A stretch of 64,000 nt of DNA from Halomonas aestuarii (GCF_001886615.1 NZ_CP018139.1:2356001-2420000); one strand, 5' to 3'. Counted from the first letter of the stretch, positions 40,270 through 56,834 are shown. Numbers and translations: made by a program. The notes: generated by a model from the letters alone, not told the origin.

Positions 40270-42279
40270 TTGAGTAGCGAAATCATCAAAGTTCCGGACA
40301 TCGGTGGTGATACCGATGTCGAGATCATCGAGATCGCGGTGGCGGTGGGCGACGTCATCGCGCCCGAGGACACCCTGATCACCCTGGAGTCCGACAAGGC
40401 CAGCATGGACGTCCCGGCGCCGAAGGGCGGCAAGGTACTGAAGGTGCTGGTCAAGGAGGGCGATACCGTCTCCGAGGGCGACGGCATCGTCGAGATCGAG
40501 GCCGAGGGCGGCGGTGACGCCGGGGACGAGGCGCCGGCGAAGCAGGAGACGACCGCGCCCGCCCCTGAGTCCGCCGCAGAGAAGCCGGCCGCCGAGAAGC
40601 CCGCGGCCAAGAGTGGCGGCGGCAAGCAGACCGTCGAGATCAAGGTGCCGGACCTCGGTGGCTCCTCCGACGTGGAGATCATCGAGGTGGCGGTGGCCGC
40701 CGGTGACGAGGTCGCGGCGGAGGACACCCTGATCACCCTGGAGTCCGACAAGGCCTCCATGGATGTGCCGAGCCCCCACGCCGGCAAGCTGGTCACGCTC
40801 ACCGTCAAGGAGGGCGATACCGTCTCCGAGGGCGACGTCATCGGCACCATGGAAGTCGAGGGCGAGGGGGGCGGCGAGGCCGCACCCGCCGCCGAGTCGG
40901 CACCCGAGCCCGCCGAGAGCGCCCCGGAGGCCGATGCCCCGGCCGAGGAAGAGAGCGGCGGTGGCGAGCCGGAGCGCAAGGAAGTGCGCGTCCCGGACCT
41001 CTCCGGCTCCTCCGACGTGCCGATCATCGAGATCGCCGCCAGCCCCGGCGACGAGGTCGACGAGGAGGATCCGCTGATCACCCTGGAGTCCGACAAGGCC
41101 TCCATGGACGTGCCCAGTCCCTTCAAGGGCAAGCTCATCGAGCTCACCGTCAAGGAGGGGGATACCGTCTCCGAGGGCGACCTGATCGGCTACATCGAGG
41201 TGGCGGGCAGCAAGCCCGCCGCCAAGCCGGCGTCGAAGCCGTCCGAGCAGAAGGCCGAGAAGCCGCCGGCGCAGAAGGCCGAGGCGCCTGCCGCCGCGAC
41301 TCCTTCCGGCTCGCCGAGCCCCGAGGCCCAGATGGCCGCCCACAAGCCGCGCGACGCCAAGCTGGTGCATGCCGGCCCGGCGGTGCGCATGCTGGCCCGC
41401 GAGCTGGGCGTCGACCTGGGGCTGGTCAAGCCCAGCGGCCCCAAGGATCGCGTGCTCAAGGAGGACGTCCACGCCTACGTCAAGCAGGTCATGTCCGGCC
41501 AGGCGAAGACGCCTGCCGCGGCGGCACCGGCCGCCACCGGCAGCGGCATTCCGCCGATCCCGGACCAGGACTTCAGCCAGTTCGGCGAGGTGGAAGAGAA
41601 GCCGATGGGTCGCCTGATGAAGATGGGCGCCACCAACCTGCATCGCAGCTGGGTCAACCTGCCCCACGTCACGCAGTTCGACGAGGCGGACATCACCGAG
41701 CTGGAGGCCTTCCGCAAGTCGATGAAGGCTGAGGCCGAGGCCCAGGGCGCCAAGCTCACGCCGCTGCCCTTCCTGATCAAGGCCTGTGCCTTCGCGCTGC
41801 GCAAGTACCCGCAGTTCAACGTCAGCCTGAAGAGCGACGGCGAGACGGTGGTGCACAAGAAGTACGTGCACATCGGCATCGCCGTGGACACCCCGGATGG
41901 CCTGATGGTGCCGGTGATCCGCAACGCCGACCAGAAGTCGCTGATCGAGCTGGCCAAGGAGTCGGTGGAACTGGCCGGCAAGGCGCAGTCGAAGAAGCTC
42001 AAGCGCGAGGAGATGACCGGTGGCTGCTTCACCATCTCCAGCCTGGGCTCCATCGGCGGCACCGCCTTCACGCCGATCGTCAACGCCCCGGAGGTGGCCA
42101 TCCTCGGCATCTCCAAGGCGCAGATGAAGCCGGTGTGGGACGGCGCGGCGTTCCAGCCGCGGCTGACGATGCCGCTGTGCCTCTCCTACGACCACCGGGC
42201 GGTCAACGGCGCCGATGCCGCGCGCTTCACTGCCTTCCTGGGCCAGGTGCTGACGGACATCCGTCGCCTGCTGCTGTAG
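40270..42279 (+). CDS. aceF: Pyruvate dehydrogenase E2 component with three lipoyl domains
   Basis: 669 residues. Three lipoyl domains (about residues 4-78, 120-195 and 240-315) each carry ESDKASMDVP with the lipoylated Lys, joined by Ala/Pro/Glu-rich linkers. Next come the E3/E1-binding domain (AGPAVRMLARELGVDLGLVKPSGPKDRVLKEDVHAY, about residue 365) and the acetyltransferase core ending in the catalytic LSYDHRAVNGADAARF. The start is TTG with AAGGAG 7 bases upstream. The triple lipoyl layout matches E. coli. A clean terminator follows. Confidence 0.97.
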   Translation: MSSEIIKVPDIGGDTDVEIIEIAVAVGDVIAPEDTLITLESDKASMDVPAPKGGKVLKVLVKEGDTVSEGDGIVEIEAEGGGDAGDEAPAKQETTAPAPESAAEKPAAEKPAAKSGGGKQTVEIKVPDLGGSSDVEIIEVAVAAGDEVAAEDTLITLESDKASMDVPSPHAGKLVTLTVKEGDTVSEGDVIGTMEVEGEGGGEAAPAAESAPEPAESAPEADAPAEEESGGGEPERKEVRVPDLSGSSDVPIIEIAASPGDEVDEEDPLITLESDKASMDVPSPFKGKLIELTVKEGDTVSEGDLIGYIEVAGSKPAAKPASKPSEQKAEKPPAQKAEAPAAATPSGSPSPEAQMAAHKPRDAKLVHAGPAVRMLARELGVDLGLVKPSGPKDRVLKEDVHAYVKQVMSGQAKTPAAAAPAATGSGIPPIPDQDFSQFGEVEEKPMGRLMKMGATNLHRSWVNLPHVTQFDEADITELEAFRKSMKAEAEAQGAKLTPLPFLIKACAFALRKYPQFNVSLKSDGETVVHKKYVHIGIAVDTPDGLMVPVIRNADQKSLIELAKESVELAGKAQSKKLKREEMTGGCFTISSLGSIGGTAFTPIVNAPEVAILGISKAQMKPVWDGAAFQPRLTMPLCLSYDHRAVNGADAARFTAFLGQVLTDIRRLLL

Positions 42280-42296
42280 GCGCGCCCCGCCCGCAA

Positions 42297-42320
42297 CAAC
42301 GGCGCCGCAAGGCGCCGTTG
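42297..42320 (+). terminator. Terminator after aceF
   Basis: CAACGGCGCC, loop GCAA, GGCGCCGTTG: a perfect 10-bp stem with a stable GNRA loop, followed by TCGTTTCC. Confidence 0.85.
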
Positions 42321-42419
42321 TCGTTTCCGGGGTTGCTCGCTCCCGCGGGGCAGACCAAAGTGCTATTTGGCTCCCAGGAGCCTGATGTGGGGCACTTTTT
42401 TCCCCGATTGGCGGCGTGA

Positions 42420-43172
<753 letters not shown>

Positions 43173-43197
43173 GCTCCCGCCTTGCCCCGCACGTCCC

Positions 43198-43223
43198 CGA
43201 AGGCCCGCCAGCGCGGGCCTTCG
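43198..43223 (+). terminator. Terminator after adk
   Basis: CGAAGGCCCGC, loop CAGC, GCGGGCCTTCG: a perfect 11-bp stem followed by TCGTTGG. Confidence 0.75.
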
Positions 43224-43281
43224 TCGTTGGCGGCGGCAGGCGTATAATGTTCCGACATTTCCCGCCACGACGTGATGTCCC

Positions 43282-43998
43282 ATGCCGATCCTGCTGGCCC
43301 TGGATGCTTCCTCGAGCGCCTGTTCCGCCGCCCTGCTGCGCCGCCGCGACGGCCACGATGACGAACTGATCTCCCGCTTCGCCCTGACGCCTCGCGAGCA
43401 CACCCGGCGCCTGCTGCCGATGGTCGACGAGGTGCTGGCCGAGGCCGGGCTTCCGGCCACGGCGCTCGACGCCGTGGCCTATGGCCGGGGGCCCGGCTCC
43501 TTCACCGGGCTGCGCATCGCCGCCGGGGTCGCCCAGGGGCTTGCCTTCGGCCTCGACCGTCCGCTGCTCGGGGTCTCGACCCTGGAGGCCCTGGCCCTGG
43601 GGGGGCATCGTCGCCATCACTATCGCCAGCTGATCACGGCCCTGGATGCCCGCATGGGCGAGATCTACGTGGCCGCCTGGCAGTGTCGGGACGGTCGCGT
43701 CCTGCCCCTGACGGACGAGGCGGTCATGCCGCCGTCGCGACTGCGCCTGCCCGAACTCTCGGACAGTGCCCAGGACGATCACGACTGGGTCGGCGTCGGG
43801 TCGGGGTGGACCCTCTGGGACGAGATGCCCACCGAGGTCCAGGCGGGGGTCGGCCTCTGCCTGTCCGAGGTCGAGGCCGAGGCGGCCGACATGGCGCTGC
43901 TGGCCATGGAGGCGTGGGCCAGGGGCGAGGCCCGCCCGCCCCACGAGGTGCAGCCGGTCTACCTGCGCAACCAGGTCGCCTGGCAGAAGGGACGATGA
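43282..43998 (+). CDS. tsaB: tRNA threonylcarbamoyladenosine biosynthesis protein TsaB
   Basis: 238 residues with the ASKHA fold of Yea[17 protein letters not shown] at the start, [14 protein letters not shown], and the diagnostic [25 protein letters not shown]. TsaB works with TsaC, TsaD and TsaE to make t6A37 in ANN-decoding tRNAs. Its stop overlaps rsmJ by ATGA. Confidence 0.94.
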   Translation: MPILLALDASSSACSAALLRRRDGHDDELISRFALTPREHTRRLLPMVDEVLAEAGLPATALDAVAYGRGPGSFTGLRIAAGVAQGLAFGLDRPLLGVSTLEALALGGHRRHHYRQLITALDARMGEIYVAAWQCRDGRVLPLTDEAVMPPSRLRLPELSDSAQDDHDWVGVGSGWTLWDEMPTEVQAGVGLCLSEVEAEAADMALLAMEAWARGEARPPHEVQPVYLRNQVAWQKGR

Positions 43999-44753
43999 GC
44001 CGGGTCGCCGTCCGCGATGCCTCGCTCTACCCGCTCGCCCGGCGCCTGGGCCTGCCCATGCTCGGCGAGGGCGAGGCCGAGCTGACCCTCGCCCGGCAGG
44101 AGGACCGCCTGGTGCTGGTGGGCGATCCAGGGCGCTACGGCGACCCCCTGGCCGTGGAGTTCGTCACCGGCCGCGCCGCCCACCGTCGTCGGTTCGGCGG
44201 CGGACGTGGCCAGCTGGTCGCCCGCGCCTGCGGGCTCGCCAAGGGCGTCACGCCCTCGGTGGTGGACGCCACCGCCGGGCTCGGGCGCGACGCCTTCGTG
44301 CTCGCGAGCCTGGGGGCCGAGGTGCTGATGGTGGAGCGGGTCGCGGCGATCGTCGCGCTCCTCGAGGACGGCCTGGCGCGGGCCCTGGCCGATCCCGAGA
44401 CCCGGGAGGTCGCGGCGCGCATGGGGCTCGTGCAGGGGGATGCCGGCCGCGAGCTGGCGGCCCTGGTGGCGAGCCGGGCGGTGGCCCCCGAGGTGATCCA
44501 CCTCGACCCCATGTTTCCCCACCGCGACAAGTCCGCGCTGGTCAAGAAGGAGATGCGGCTCTTCCGCACGCTGGCCGGCGACGACCCCGACGCCCCGCGA
44601 CTGCTGGAGGCGGCGCTCGACGTGGCGACTCACCGGGTGGTGGTCAAGCGCCCCCGCAAGGCGCCGCCCCTGGAGGGCCCGGCGCCGCGCCACGTCATCG
44701 AGGACAAGACCAGCCGCTATGACCTCTATGTTCATCGCCGCCTGGGCGCCTGA
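43995..44753 (+). CDS. rsmJ: 16S rRNA (guanine(1516)-N2)-methyltransferase
   Basis: 252 residues. The SAM-binding motif [25 protein letters not shown] and the catalytic-region motif [23 protein letters not shown] are diagnostic for RsmJ (YhiQ). The C-terminal [15 protein letters not shown] also fits. It is translationally coupled to tsaB and converges on plsB with two bases between. Confidence 0.94.
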   Translation: MSRVAVRDASLYPLARRLGLPMLGEGEAELTLARQEDRLVLVGDPGRYGDPLAVEFVTGRAAHRRRFGGGRGQLVARACGLAKGVTPSVVDATAGLGRDAFVLASLGAEVLMVERVAAIVALLEDGLARALADPETREVAARMGLVQGDAGRELAALVASRAVAPEVIHLDPMFPHRDKSALVKKEMRLFRTLAGDDPDAPRLLEAALDVATHRVVVKRPRKAPPLEGPAPRHVIEDKTSRYDLYVHRRLGA

Positions 44754-44755
44754 GG

Positions 44756-47209
44756 TCACCCCTCGCCGGGGCGGCTGACCAGCTGCAGCCGGTGACGCAG
44801 TGCCGAGTCGAACAGCGCCCGGCTGCGCCTGGCCGCCTCGCGCAGCTCCTCCCCGAACGTCAGGCGATCCCCCTCCGTCCCGATCCATCCCTCGGCCGCC
44901 AGGCTCTCCACCAGCCCGCTGAAGAGCCGGGTATCGAAGAACTCCGGGGCGTCGAGTCCCGAGAGCAGGGCCAGCCGCTCGGCGAGCTCACGGCTGCGTG
45001 CGGTCAGTTCGTCGGCCGTGAAGTGCCCCGCCGGTTCGCTCAACAGCGTCGACAGCAGCAGGTAGCCGCGCTCCAGGGACGGCTGCATCAGGGCGCCGAG
45101 CATGTCCAGCTGCTCACCGGCCTCCAGGGAGGCCCGTGGCCGCCGCCAGCCGTCACCCCCTCGCTCCAGCAGCCCCTGCTCGACCAGCACCTCGAGCATC
45201 GCGGCCAGATCGGCCCGCGGCGGGGGCGTGGGGTCGATCGCCAGTTCCCTGGCCAGTATCGGCCAGCCGGGGCCGATCAGGGCCTCGAGGTCGTCCAGCC
45301 GGTGACGGGCCTGGTGACGGAAGGTGAAGGCCGCGAGGCCGGCGAGGGCGAAGAGGTGCAGCACGTTGTTGCGGTACCAGCCCAGCAGGCCGGCCTGGTG
45401 GGCGTCGGCGACGATGATGTCGCCCAGCGGATGGGGGTGGCGCCCGATCATGCCCAGCGTGGCCACCTGCTCGATCCATGCCTCGGGGGTGCCCTGCGGC
45501 AGGCTCTCGTCGCGGCCGCCTGGCCGTCGCTGCTGCAGGGCCACCAGCAGCGCCAGCTGGCGCCGGAGCAGGCCGACCTCGATGGCATGGTGGGGCGTGG
45601 CCAGCAAGACCAGGGCCACCAGGTTCACGGGGTTGAGCGCGGCGACGGCGTTGATGCGCCGCGAGAGGGTTTCGCCCAGGCGGGGCACGACACGGGGCAG
45701 CCAGGACGGTCGGGACGTGTCGAGCGACCGTCGCCAGTCGGGGGCCGCCTCGTCGAGAAAGTCGGACAGCGACAGCGGCTCGCCGATGTTCACGGCCACC
45801 CGCCCATGGGGCTGGCGGAGCCGTCGCGTCACGCCGAGCAGGGCCAGCGGCGATTCCTTGCGCTTGCTGGCGCCGTGGAGCTCGCGCTGGTAGCTGGCAC
45901 TCTCCAGGATGCGCTCGTAGCCGAGGTAGACGGGTACGAAGACCACGTCGCGGCCGCCTTCCCGTCGACTGCGCAGGAAGGAGCGTAGGGTCATGGACAG
46001 CATGCCGGGCCGGGCCTGCAGCAGCCGGCCGCTGCGCGAGCGCCCCCCTTCCATGAAGTATTCCAGCGGATGGCCCCGTGACAGCAGGCGGTGCAGGTAC
46101 TCGTTGAACACCGCCGCATAGAGGCGGTTGTCGCGGAAGCTGCGGCGCATGAAGAAGGCGCCGCCGCGGCGCAGCAGGGGGCCGATCAGTGGCATGTCGA
46201 GGTTGCGTCCGGCGGCGATATGCGGCGGCATCAGCCCCTCCCGGTAGAGCACGTAGGAGAGCAGCAGGTAGTCGATGTGGCTGCGGTGGCAGGGCACGTA
46301 GACCAGGGCGTGCTCGCCGGCCACGGCCTTGACCCGCTCGAGACCGCGCACGTCGACCCCGTCGTAGAGGCGGTTCCAGAGGCGCCGCAGGAGGCCTGCC
46401 AGGAAGCGCATCACCGGATAGGTCATGTCGGAGGCGATCTCGCGGCCGTAGCGCCGTGCGCGGCGGGCCAGTCGAGCGGGCGGCACGCCTTCGGCCTCGG
46501 CGACCTCGGCGATGGCCTGCTGCACCCCGTCGCTCGTGACCACCCCGTCGATCAGGGTCCGACGGTGGGAGAGGTCCGGCCCGAGGACCCGGGTACGCCG
46601 CCGTCGGAAATGCACCCTCAGAAGCCTTGCCACCTTGCGGTTGGTGAGGGAGGGCGGCCGTTCGTCGAGCAGGTCGGAGAGCCTGAGCCGGGGACCGAAG
46701 TGGACCTCCACGTCCCGGCCGTTGACCAGCACCGACAGCAGGCGGCGCAGTCGTCCGGTGAATCGCCAGCTGTCGGCGGCGAGCATCTGCCAGAGGCCGA
46801 AGCGCTTGCCCGGGGCGCGTCCCCAGAAGACGCTCGCCGGCACCAGCTGCACGTCCCGGGCCGGGTCGCGGCGGCACTGCTCGATCAGCGTCAGGAAGGG
46901 CGCCGATGGTCGGCCTCCCCGGCGCCATAGGCGACGGCCCGGGGCGGGCAGCGCCAGGCAAGCGGGCAGGGTGAGCTCGCCCACGCGGCGCCTGCCGCCG
47001 GCCGGCGGCAGGCCATGGGCGCGGGTCAGGGCGTCCAGCAGCAGGGTGTCGGACAGCGCCGGGTGCGGCAGCACGTAGAGGACGGGAAGCGTCGGCTCGA
47101 GGGCGAGCGCCTCGGGCGCGGGCTCGATCAGCCGCACCTGGGTCCAGCGGACCATCAGTCGCGTGAGCGGTGCGCGCAGCGCGCCGGACAGCATGCGTGC
47201 AAGGCCCAT
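44756..47209 (-). CDS. plsB: Glycerol-3-phosphate 1-O-acyltransferase
   Basis: 817 residues, the E. coli PlsB length. It puts the first acyl chain on glycerol-3-phosphate at the inner membrane. Acyltransferase motifs are seen in order: YVPCHRSHIDYLL (HX4D), [41 protein letters not shown] and FVPVYLGYERILES. It is divergent from the cardiolipin synthase gene, so two phospholipid genes share a 125-base control region. Confidence 0.96.
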   Translation of the reverse strand: MGLARMLSGALRAPLTRLMVRWTQVRLIEPAPEALALEPTLPVLYVLPHPALSDTLLLDALTRAHGLPPAGGRRRVGELTLPACLALPAPGRRLWRRGGRPSAPFLTLIEQCRRDPARDVQLVPASVFWGRAPGKRFGLWQMLAADSWRFTGRLRRLLSVLVNGRDVEVHFGPRLRLSDLLDERPPSLTNRKVARLLRVHFRRRRTRVLGPDLSHRRTLIDGVVTSDGVQQAIAEVAEAEGVPPARLARRARRYGREIASDMTYPVMRFLAGLLRRLWNRLYDGVDVRGLERVKAVAGEHALVYVPCHRSHIDYLLLSYVLYREGLMPPHIAAGRNLDMPLIGPLLRRGGAFFMRRSFRDNRLYAAVFNEYLHRLLSRGHPLEYFMEGGRSRSGRLLQARPGMLSMTLRSFLRSRREGGRDVVFVPVYLGYERILESASYQRELHGASKRKESPLALLGVTRRLRQPHGRVAVNIGEPLSLSDFLDEAAPDWRRSLDTSRPSWLPRVVPRLGETLSRRINAVAALNPVNLVALVLLATPHHAIEVGLLRRQLALLVALQQRRPGGRDESLPQGTPEAWIEQVATLGMIGRHPHPLGDIIVADAHQAGLLGWYRNNVLHLFALAGLAAFTFRHQARHRLDDLEALIGPGWPILARELAIDPTPPPRADLAAMLEVLVEQGLLERGGDGWRRPRASLEAGEQLDMLGALMQPSLERGYLLLSTLLSEPAGHFTADELTARSRELAERLALLSGLDAPEFFDTRLFSGLVESLAAEGWIGTEGDRLTFGEELREAARRSRALFDSALRHRLQLVSRPGEG

Positions 47210-47334
47210 CCTGTCCCCTTGGCCGGGAGTGAGCCGTTAGTATAGCGATCCTCGACCGGGCGGTCAGGAGCGGGCTTTTCCCCAGCCCGTAAACATGCGT
47301 CAATGCTGTAACGGTAGGTGACAGGGACCACGCC

Positions 47335-48456
47335 ATGCATGGCATGTGGCGAGACGGAAATCACTTCGAGCTGCTTCCCGAGGCGGCGCTCTTCCTGCCG
47401 GCCATGTTCGAGGCCGTCGACCAGGCGCGCGACTTCGTGCTGATCGAACTCTACCTGATGGAGTCCGGGCGGCTGGCCACGGCGCTGACCGGATCGCTGC
47501 TGCGGGCGGCCGAGCGGGGCGTATCGGTGATGCTGCTGCTCGACGGCTACGGCGCCATGGGCCTGGACGCCGCCGATCGTGAGCGCCTCGAGGCCGGCGG
47601 GGTGGCGCTGCGCTTCTTCAATCCCCTGGGGCTGGAGTCGCTGGTGCGCAACCTCACCCGCGACCATCGCAAGCTGGTGGTGGTCGATGGGGCCCAGGCC
47701 TTCACCGGGGGCTTCGGGGCGGTGGACGAGTTCCTGGATGCCTGGTACGAGGTCGCGGTGCGCATCGAGGGGCCGGTGGTCGCGGACTGGGTGCGGCTGT
47801 TCTGTCGCGTCTGGGACTCCCCCATGAGCCGCGGGCCCGGCGAGCCCACGCTGGTGCGGGGGATCGACCTGGCGACGCGTCGCAACGAGGGCTATCGTAG
47901 CATGCGAGGGCGGGTGGTGTGGGGGCAGGGCTATCGCTACCAGGCGATCCGTCACTCCCTGCATCACCGGGTCTCGGTCTCCTCGCAGCGTCTGTGGCTC
48001 TGCACGCCCTACTTCGTGCCCACCCTCACCCTGCGCAGGCGACTGGCCCAGGCGGCCCGGCGCGGGGTCGACGTGCGGCTGCTGCTGCCCGGCGTGGCCC
48101 ACGACCATCCGGGCGTGCACTACGCCGGCCAGCGCTTCTACGGCCGCATGCTGCGCGCGGGGGTGCGCATCTTCGAGTTCCAGCCCAGCTTCATCCATGC
48201 CAAGTTCACGCTGGTCGACGACTGGGTCAGCCTCGGCTCCTGCAACTTCGACCACTGGAGCCTGCAGTGGAACCTGGAGGCCAACCAGGAGGTGGAGGAC
48301 CCCCGCTTCGCCGTCGAGGTCGCCGACCTGTTCGAGCGCAACTTCGCGACGAGCCATGAGATCGATCCCGAGGCCTGGTCCCGGCGGCCGCGCTGGCAGC
48401 GCCTCAAGGAGTGGCTGTTCGGCACCCTGGACGGGATGCTGACCCGGCTGCGCTGA
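47335..48456 (+). CDS. Phospholipase D-family cardiolipin synthase (ClsB-like)
   Basis: 373 residues with two HKD motifs, DHRKLVVVDGAQAFTGGFG and HAKFTLVDDWVSLGSCNFDHWS, the paired active site of phospholipase D enzymes. The length, the lack of N-terminal membrane helices and the WRDGNHFELL start fit ClsB rather than ClsA. It would make cardiolipin by transphosphatidylation; ClsB may also act on phosphatidylglycerol and ethanolamine. Start at the first ATG of the frame. Confidence 0.9.
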   Translation: MHGMWRDGNHFELLPEAALFLPAMFEAVDQARDFVLIELYLMESGRLATALTGSLLRAAERGVSVMLLLDGYGAMGLDAADRERLEAGGVALRFFNPLGLESLVRNLTRDHRKLVVVDGAQAFTGGFGAVDEFLDAWYEVAVRIEGPVVADWVRLFCRVWDSPMSRGPGEPTLVRGIDLATRRNEGYRSMRGRVVWGQGYRYQAIRHSLHHRVSVSSQRLWLCTPYFVPTLTLRRRLAQAARRGVDVRLLLPGVAHDHPGVHYAGQRFYGRMLRAGVRIFEFQPSFIHAKFTLVDDWVSLGSCNFDHWSLQWNLEANQEVEDPRFAVEVADLFERNFATSHEIDPEAWSRRPRWQRLKEWLFGTLDGMLTRLR

Positions 48457-48501
48457 CGGCAGGCGAGGCGTCGCGGCGTCGGCGAACCCGGCGTCCGTTG
48501 C

Positions 48502-49155
48502 CTAGCGCTTGTGGCCCTTGCCGCGACTGGCGGGCGCCTTGCGCCGGGGCTTGGGCTTGGGCGTCTCCGGCGGGACGCGATAGTGGAGGTAGAGGTCCAG
48601 CAGCAGCTCCGGCAGCTGGGCGACGAGGCCCTCCAGCCGCGCGCTGTCGCCGGCCAGTTCGGCCATGTCGGGCTCGTCCTCGAACAGCCCCGACAGCAGC
48701 ATGAAGGGCAGCAGCAGGGTGGCGGCGGCCTCCTCGTCATCGGCGAACCAGGCGGCCTCGTCGAGGAAGACCCCCTCCATGAAGCCGGCGCACCAGTCGC
48801 CGATTGGCGTCTCCTCGGGGGCCAGCTCGCCCAGTTCGAGCTCGAAGGGCAGCTCCGGCAGCCCGCCGCCTTCCAGCACCTCGATGGCCGTGTGCCGAAG
48901 CCGCTCCAGCAGCCCGAGGATCGCCTCGCGCTCGGCGTCGTCCTCGAAGGCCGGCTCGCCATGGAACAGCTCGGCGACCCAGGTCGCCGCTGGCACGTCG
49001 CTAGGCGCCACGGCCAGCGCCACCAGGAAGCCATGGGCCCCGATCAGGTCCAGGGCATCGGCATCGACGCGGTCGGAGTCGAGGAAGTCGTCCAGGAGGT
49101 CGAGCTCCTGGTCCTCGAGCAGGGGCTGGGGTAGGGGCGTTTCGGCATCGGACAT
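48502..49155 (-). CDS. YecA/UPF0149-family protein
   Basis: About 217 residues. It has the helical UPF0149 core: LIGAHGFLVALAVAP near the start, GDWCAGFMEGVFLDEAAWF in the middle and a strongly acidic composition. The C-terminus is a basic KPKPRRKAPASRGKGHKR tail in place of the SEC-C zinc knuckle of some members. The function is unknown. The ATG at 49155 is used; a further upstream ATG adds nine unlike residues. It is divergent from sprT. Confidence 0.85.
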   Translation of the reverse strand: MSDAETPLPQPLLEDQELDLLDDFLDSDRVDADALDLIGAHGFLVALAVAPSDVPAATWVAELFHGEPAFEDDAEREAILGLLERLRHTAIEVLEGGGLPELPFELELGELAPEETPIGDWCAGFMEGVFLDEAAWFADDEEAAATLLLPFMLLSGLFEDEPDMAELAGDSARLEGLVAQLPELLLDLYLHYRVPPETPKPKPRRKAPASRGKGHKR

Positions 49156-49243
49156 GACGGCTCTCGCAGGGAAACGTTGCATGGGGTAAGGCGTGACGCC
49201 TCGGGCTTTACGCCTCGATCAAGACCGGCCATTCTAGCATCCC

Positions 49244-49804
49244 ATGACGGCTCCCGCGCTTCCCGCCCCCGACGCCACCCGGCTCGATGCCCTCGACCGG
49301 CAGGCCCTGCACCGCGCCCTGATCGACCGGGTCGAGGCGGCCTGGCGGCTGTGTCTCGAGGTTCACCCGGCGCTGCCGCGCCCGGCCGTCTGGCTGGACC
49401 TGCGCGGCAAGTCGGCCGGCCAGGCCCACTTCGGCCGCGGCGGGCTGCGCTTCAATCCCGTGCTGCTCGACGAGAACCGCCTCGCCTTCCTGGTCGAGGT
49501 GGTGCCCCACGAGATGGCCCACTGGCTGGTCCATCATCTCGAGGATGGGGAGCGGGCGCGTCCCCACGGCCGGGAGTGGCAGACCGTGATGCGCCGTCTC
49601 TTCGGCCTTCCCCCCCGCACCACCCATCGCTTCGATACCGGGCGGTCGAGCCCCGCTCCCTACCGCTATCGCTGCGGCTGCCGCGAGCACGCCTTCACGG
49701 CCCGTCGTCATGCGCTGGCCCGTCGGGGAAGCCGTTATCGTTGCCGGCACTGCGCTCAGACCTTGGTCTATTACGCCCCGCCAGCGTTTGAAAAGACCGT
49801 TTAA
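49244..49804 (+). CDS. SprT-family zinc metallopeptidase-like protein
   Basis: 186 residues. The zinc protease motif HEMAHWLVHH (HExxH) is near residue 89, and the C-terminal zinc-ribbon has YRCGCREHAF and YRCRHCAQTL. SprT-like proteins in bacteria are poorly characterised, while the eukaryotic SPRTN relative removes DNA-protein crosslinks. No strong ribosome site precedes the ATG at 49244. It precedes acs but is separated by 162 bases. Confidence 0.9.
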   Translation: MTAPALPAPDATRLDALDRQALHRALIDRVEAAWRLCLEVHPALPRPAVWLDLRGKSAGQAHFGRGGLRFNPVLLDENRLAFLVEVVPHEMAHWLVHHLEDGERARPHGREWQTVMRRLFGLPPRTTHRFDTGRSSPAPYRYRCGCREHAFTARRHALARRGSRYRCRHCAQTLVYYAPPAFEKTV

Positions 49805-49966
49805 GTCATTGTTATGAATAAGAAATTTGATCATACCAATGTCTAAAGGGAAGGCCGCGTCCAGGCGTATATGCTGTGGGCAGTTTTTATGGAACCGGCG
49901 CGCCATCAAACGCGCAGCCGGCATCATCCACCTGGAGGGCCTACCCTCCCGGACAGAGGCAACTCC
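49805..49966 (+). promoter_or_regulatory. acs upstream region
   Basis: This AT-richer region holds the presumed acs promoter. The sequence ACCAATGTCTAAAGG at 49836-49850 resembles the GATGGTCTAAGG repeats upstream of the DUF294 gene, and may be the same regulator's site. Confidence 0.4.
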
Positions 49967-51916
<1,950 letters not shown>

Positions 51917-51967
51917 GGGTACTGCCCGCCTCGGCAGGCGAGGTCGCCTGCCGCGGCACGACACCGC

Positions 51968-51991
51968 AAGCCGGCCCCACAGGGCCGGCTT
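51968..51991 (+). terminator. Terminator after acs
   Basis: AAGCCGGCCC, loop CACA, GGGCCGGCTT: a perfect 10-bp stem followed by CTTCG. Confidence 0.8.
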
Positions 51992-52133
51992 CTTCGTGGC
52001 CGTGAGTCCGGCTGTCGACGATATCTCGCGAGCTCTTGGGAATCGCCTCGGGCATGGGGTAACATGCGGGCAACAACAGTTAGCCCAGCGTGGCGGTCTT
52101 CGGTCCGCTGCAAGAGGAACCGGAGGAAGATCC

Positions 52134-52796
52134 ATGGCTTTTGCCCAGAAATTCATCGTCGCCGATGATCATCCGCTGTTCCGCGCGGCCCTGACTCAGG
52201 CCCTGCGTCAGCTGGCGCCCCAGGCCGAGATCGTCGAGTCCGACACCATGTCGGCGACGACCGACGTGGTCACCCGGCACCCCGATGCCGACCTGATCCT
52301 GCTGGACCTGCACATGCCCGGCGCCCACGGTTTCTCCGGCCTGATCCAGCTGCGCGGCCAGACCCCGGACATTCCGGTGGCGGTGGTCTCGGGCAGCGAC
52401 GAGGTCCACGTGGTGCGCCGGGCCATCGACTACGGCGCCTCGGGCTTCATTCCCAAGTCCTCGTCGCTGGCGCTGATCGCCGAGGCGGTGGGCGAGATCC
52501 TCGATGGTGAGGTGTGGCTGCCGGCCGAGATGGCCGAGGCCCTGGGCGAGTCCAACGAGGAGGAGACCCGCTTCGCCGAGGCGATCGCCTCCCTGACGCC
52601 CCAGCAGTTCCGGGTGCTCAACATGCTCACCGAGGGGCTGCTCAACAAGCAGATCGCCTACGAGCTGAGCGTCTCCGAGGCCACCATCAAGGCCCACGTC
52701 ACCGCCATCCTGCGCAAGCTCGGCGTGCACTCCCGTACCCAGGCGGTGATCGCCGCCCAGAAGCTCGAGGTCGAGCCGCCCAAGGTCGAATCCTGA
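52134..52796 (+). CDS. crbR: Acetate-switch response regulator CrbR (LuxR/NarL family)
   Basis: 220 residues. The REC domain (FIVADDHPLFRAAL; phosphoacceptor Asp near residue 60 in LILLDLHMPG) is joined to a LuxR-type helix-turn-helix (LTPQQFRVLNMLTEGLLNKQIAYELSVSEATIKAHVTAIL). GGAGGA lies before the ATG at 52134. Position between acs and the SSS-domain hybrid kinase identifies it as the CrbR/ErdR regulator, which turns on acs in Vibrio and Pseudomonas. Start and domain calls are direct; the CrbR label is from context. Confidence 0.88.
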   Translation: MAFAQKFIVADDHPLFRAALTQALRQLAPQAEIVESDTMSATTDVVTRHPDADLILLDLHMPGAHGFSGLIQLRGQTPDIPVAVVSGSDEVHVVRRAIDYGASGFIPKSSSLALIAEAVGEILDGEVWLPAEMAEALGESNEEETRFAEAIASLTPQQFRVLNMLTEGLLNKQIAYELSVSEATIKAHVTAILRKLGVHSRTQAVIAAQKLEVEPPKVES

Positions 52797-52830
52797 CCCG
52801 GGCGTCCCCGCCCGCCTCGCGCGTCACCCA

Positions 52831-52871
52831 CGAAACACCCCGCCGGATCGCCCCCCGGCGGGGTGTTTCGT
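52831..52871. terminator. Bidirectional terminator between crbR and crbS
   Basis: A 16- to 17-bp stem (CGAAACACCCCGCCGG with CCGGCGGGGTGTTTCG) separates two converging genes. Confidence 0.85.
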
Positions 52872-52889
52872 TGCGCGTCGGCCGCCCTC

Positions 52890-56834
<3,945 letters not shown>

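Noticed and set aside
40270..41210. Near-identical direct repeats in aceF, possible assembly duplication
   Set aside because: They encode three complete lipoyl domains joined by different linkers, the normal layout of this E2 type.
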